Source of the DNA: Areca catechu
Taxonomy: Eukaryota; Streptophyta; Magnoliopsida; Arecales; Arecaceae
DNA length: 64,000 bases
Direction of reading: 5' to 3'
Assembly: GCA_021397845.1 (NCBI GenBank)
Contig: CM038044.1
Span: 102,484,942 to 102,548,941, forward strand
Under the pieces are notes generated by a model. It worked only from the letters and a program-made list of their open reading frames with translations. It was not told the origin of the DNA and searched no databases. How positions within the stretch are numbered: the stretch's first letter is position 1; the number at the start of each line of letters is the position of its first letter. Of the stretch, positions 60,501 to 64,000 are shown piece by piece. The position numbers were made by a program, and so were the translations under genes.

Positions 60501-60680
60501 AAACCTGTATCACATCCAACATACACAAACAAATAAAAACTTGTATTCAAACCTATATCACATCCAACATATACAAACAAATAAAAACATTCAAACCTAT
60601 ATCACATCCAACATACACAAACAAATAAAAACATTCAAACCTGTATCACACCCAACATACAGAAACATAAACACAAACCA
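60501..60680. repeat. Tandem repeat, four units of 44-48 bp
   Basis: Units of ttcaaacctgtatcacatcc then aacatacacaaacaaataaaaac start near 60501, 60548, 60592 and 60636. Confidence 0.85.
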
Positions 60681-60772
60681 ATGATAAAGATTTATATATA
60701 TATATATAAGTGCCAATCCAAGTTCAAAAAAACAAAAAGACATACAAAAAAATATAAAAAAAAAAGTTGTCA

Positions 60773-62667
60773 TCACTGATCTGCGGGAGGATGGTCGTCG
60801 TCAGGTCTGCGACTCGTAGATAAACCAGGAACCTACAAGATATATATCAGGAATTATGATACATACATTATATATATTATAAAGAATTAGATACATACAA
60901 AATTAATAAATAATTACTTACCTGAGATGACATGAACATATGCAGCACAGATGTAACATGCTCTAGCTGAGACCTAATAGTCTGCATCTCTGCTCTGTCT
61001 GCATCACGTGTCTGTCGGAGCTCTGCTATCTCCTCCTGGAGCTGACGAACATGTAACTGATCATGACTCTCTCTAGTATCCCGAGTATATCTACTCACCT
61101 CAGATAACTGAGTAGGGGTAACTCCAATCCCATAACCCCTCACTCGTCCAGGATGCTCTGGTCCCATCAACTCCGAGAATACCTCAGCCTCGATGCGACT
61201 GCTCTGAGTAGATGATGAATCCTTGCCAGTACGCTCGGAGATCATAGAGGTAGCCCTATTCTATATTTTATAAAAAATACATATATCACTGCTTAATAAA
61301 AATAAAATATAAATTATAATATAATATAATAAAAATATATATATATATCTCTGGACTCCTCCCGAACAAAACTGCCATCCTGGTGAACGTGAGTAATCCG
61401 ATAGAACTCCACCTCACCAGGTCCCTTCCCTACTGATTAGCCTATATAAAGAATAAATATTATAAAAAAATCCAAAATAACACATCTTATACCCCCGTAC
61501 CATGATACATGGTACATGCATGATACATGATGATACATGATGTTAAAACTGTAAGTATACTAAAAGTATTATAGGATGAGAAACATACAAACTCATGCCT
61601 GAGCCGTGCATAACTCTTGGACCCCGCTGTGTGAGGAACAGTCTGAGCTGCTCGTGCAGCTCTACCAATTGCAGAATATGTCTACAAAATAAAATTAAAA
61701 CTATATTATATATTGTATAAATATAATTATGACGAGTAAAAATTAATAAATTTTGAAATGTTTGATGATGCTACACAACTTATGCCCTCTCGGAGAACCA
61801 ATAATGCACCAGCTCCCTCCACTGATAAGGGTGAACATCAAGAGGACAGGTAGCTGCAACCTGCTCCTCTATCCTACCCTCTCGCATGTAGTCTCCCTTC
61901 AACTTCGCCCTATATTCTTTCCACTTGCGATTGAGAGACTTAAGCACAAAATCAGAAGTATCTGGAAAGAGAACGAACTTACTCTACAATTTAAATAAAC
62001 AATAAAATATGTATTAAATGAAATAAGCAATTCAACTATTAAAAATCTAAAATATAAAATAATATATCAATTTTTTTACCTGTACAACTCGAAGCATCTC
62101 TACTTTATAAGCAAGAAGCATGCCGTTCCACTTCAAATAATTCATGGGACATAGCTGATCCCGGCATGCTACTGTCCCCAGAAAGCTAGTCAACAAGCTA
62201 GCAGCTTTCTTAATAGGCTGCCCTAGCTTGTTGCACTCTATCACTATCCTCTCGCCCTCAGGTAACTGCCACACATCACCGACTAGTGTGGGTCCTCGCC
62301 TATGCTTGAGTCTCCCAGATCCATTTACAAAAAAAATACAAAACATTGTATATCAAAACTATTGTATATGCATGAATTGAAATGAGATAGAATTATTAAA
62401 TTACGTACCATGTATCTGTATGTCATCGATGATAGGCTTGTCATCAGGATGATCCATAGGAGGATCGTGATGTGCAGACTCGGAGGGAATGGCGTCGTCC
62501 TGAGGTATAGAGGTAGTAGCATCGGCCTGATGTGCAGAAATAGAGGGACTGGCATCAAACCGATGTGAAACTGATCGACTGCCCTCGGGTTGCTGTACTG
62601 AAGAAGTACCAGCCTCGGTCTGGGAAAACTGAAACTGTACATCTACTAATCGCTTCCTTCGAGTCAT
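60773..62667 (-). pseudogene. CACTA-2 second gene, Transposase_24 (Ptta/En/Spm) type, seven exons
   Basis: Exons read on the minus strand: 62667-62409 (MTRRKRLVDVQFQFSQTEAG), ~62320-62080 (RRGPTLVGDVWQLPEGERI), 61983-61786 (RKWKEYRAKLKGDYMREGRI, then HPYQWRELVHYWFSERA), 61681-61589 (YSAIGRAARAAQTVPHTAGS), ~61440-61350 (PGEVEFYRITHVHQDGSFV), 61260-60922 (a Gln/Glu-rich coiled coil, LQEEIAELRQTRDADRAEMQ) and 60832-60773 (ending PPADQ, stop). This exon pattern is that of plant Transposase_24 proteins, thought to bind transposon ends. Exon 3 appears to use a GC donor. Exon 5 has a TAG and a one-base loss, and the exon 2 acceptor is unclear, so the gene is probably recently inactivated. Confidence 0.8.
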
Positions 62668-62809
62668 GGTGTACCTAACCTGCATTATTTAAAAACAAGT
62701 CAGTCAACATTATAATCAAATTATAACGAAAATGAATTACAATTTAAAAGATAACATAATCATTAATGCAAAAATGTAAACCATTTTATAAACTACTTAC
62801 TTGTCATAA

Positions 62810-64000
62810 TCAACCAGTTATACCTTCCTCGGAATCCAACCTAACCAAAATGGTTGTATCATTTATATAATCATCCGGCATAATATTATAAGGCATACAC
62901 TGAGTGTAAGTATCATCATCATCTTCTTCCATCCTTTTTCCCATGTCATACAAGTCTCTGGGTTTTGTCTTAATAATAGTAGCCCATTCTTTATCTTTCG
63001 AGTCTTGTACATAAAAAACTTGTCGAGCTTGAGATGAAAAGATAAATGGATCATCCTTCAATAACACACCCGTATGTATCAATCTTGAAAAATTGACAAG
63101 TATGAATCCGTTTGAGTCCTTTTTCAAACCTCTCGATGTATTTATATCCACCCAATTGCATCGAAATAATACAACTTTAAAATTTCCATAATAATCCAAC
63201 TTCAAAATATCTTTAAGCATACCATAATAAGATTTTTCATCTGCTTCTACCATAACACCACTGTTCTGAGTTTTTCTAAGTTTCTCGTGCTCCTTGGTAT
63301 AAAATTTAAAGCCATTTATAATAAAATCATTATATTTGTTCACAATATAATTTGGACCTCTGGCAAGTGCTATTAGTTCTGCTGAACTATTTTTCTCCAT
63401 CAATACCATTACCTAGAAAATATAATATCAATTATCAATCACTTATTCGATGTTAAATGTATATAAAATTATTACACGACTTATATATATTAACCTGATT
63501 GGCAAGCCATTTAGGGAATAACTCAACCAACCATCTTTGTTCAATCCTTGGATTAGGATGAGTGGAATGATTGGCTTGTCTTTGTACAGCTAAAAATTCA
63601 CTGCATGACAATCAAATATAAGTTTGACAACAACATGCCTAATATTTAGTATTATCCATGTATAGATAGACTAACCTGCGATAATCAAATATTATGTCAC
63701 TATGTAGCAATACATAACGGTGTGCTTGTGACAAGGATTTATGGTCAAGAGCAATACTTTCAGCTTTTCCTATAAATCTTCTAGATGATGCAAATTTGTA
63801 TAGATCTGTATTCTCCATAGTATCACCATGATGTTGAGGTCGATTGAATATAGTCTCTACACCTTCAAGATATCTTGAACAAAATGTTAAACACTCTTCA
63901 GCAATATATCCCTCTGCTATTGAGCCCTCAGGATGGGCTTTGTTTCGTACATAATCCTTCAAACGTACAAGATACCTTCAAAAAGTATGATATTTATCAA
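62810..64000 (-). pseudogene. CACTA-2 TNP2-type transposase, C-terminal part (runs off the window)
   Basis: From the right edge: MKDYVRNKAHPEGSIAEGYI and AEECLTFCSRYLEG (about 63962-63670), the DUF4218 end of TNP2. A short exon follows (about 63600-63495, EFLAVQRQANHSTHPNPRID then WLVELFPKWLANQ). Then 63409-62810 is a full DUF4216 domain (NGFKFYTKEHEKLRKTQNSG, YYGMLKDILKLDYYG, VVLFRCNWVD, FIFSSQARQVFYVQD, KPRDLYDM), open to its stop. No break is seen in this part. It is labelled pseudogene only because the N-terminal half is outside the window and cannot be judged. It is far better preserved than the copy at 12742-16282. Confidence 0.82.

Overview
This is a gene-poor, transposon-dense plant nuclear window. 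The proof is plant-specific: Ty3/gypsy Tat-lineage and chromovirus LTR elements, CACTA (En/Spm) transposons, MITEs, and one ordinary intron-containing plant gene of the chalcone-isomerase-like/fatty-acid-binding family. The sequence looks like an angiosperm, probably a monocot such as a palm, but that last step is an impression and nothing in the window proves it. No tRNA, rRNA, CRISPR array or bacterial-type operon was seen.

Layout, left to right. 1-8184: two solo-type copies of one ~2.4 kb LTR family in opposite orientation. The right one is complete with target-site duplication (TSD) CAACC and is itself split by another 1.49 kb solo LTR with TSD GTGAT. 8185-21597: two tandem copies of a ~1.9-2.1 kb non-coding repeat. 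The second is split by a 9.4 kb decayed CACTA element (TSD TTA) holding a fossil TNP2 transposase and an ~815 bp palindrome. 21598-23529: another LTR-like repeat. 23535-41901: Tat-1, a rearranged Tat-lineage element on the minus strand (848 bp LTRs, TSD AGTAG). It carries three coiled-coil ORFs antisense to gag-pol, a solo LTR in the third of these, an inverted duplication of integrase, and a younger complete 4.8 kb element (TSD AGATG) nested near its 5' end. That younger element encodes only a single open Gag-zinc knuckle-chromodomain fusion. 42356-44814: the only host gene recognised, a four-exon, 270-residue chalcone-isomerase-like protein with a MITE in intron 1. 45801-46261: a small solo LTR (TSD CAATG). 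46653-57357: Tat-2, a second Tat-lineage element on the plus strand (TSD ACTAG) with all pol domains decayed by stops and an antisense ORF. 57363-60083: AT-rich DNA with MITE and retroelement scraps. 60084-64000: the left part of another CACTA element with Transposase_24-type and TNP2 genes on the minus strand, running off the window.

How it fits together. The window records nested insertion. Six insertions have exact target-site duplications readable at base level, and one CACTA insertion is also confirmed by an unoccupied paralogous site next door. The most interesting material is the Gag-chromodomain minimal retroelement, and the antisense, spliced, separately promoted ORFs shared by the two Tat elements and tripled in one of them. 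All product calls come from motifs and family knowledge read by eye; no database search was possible.
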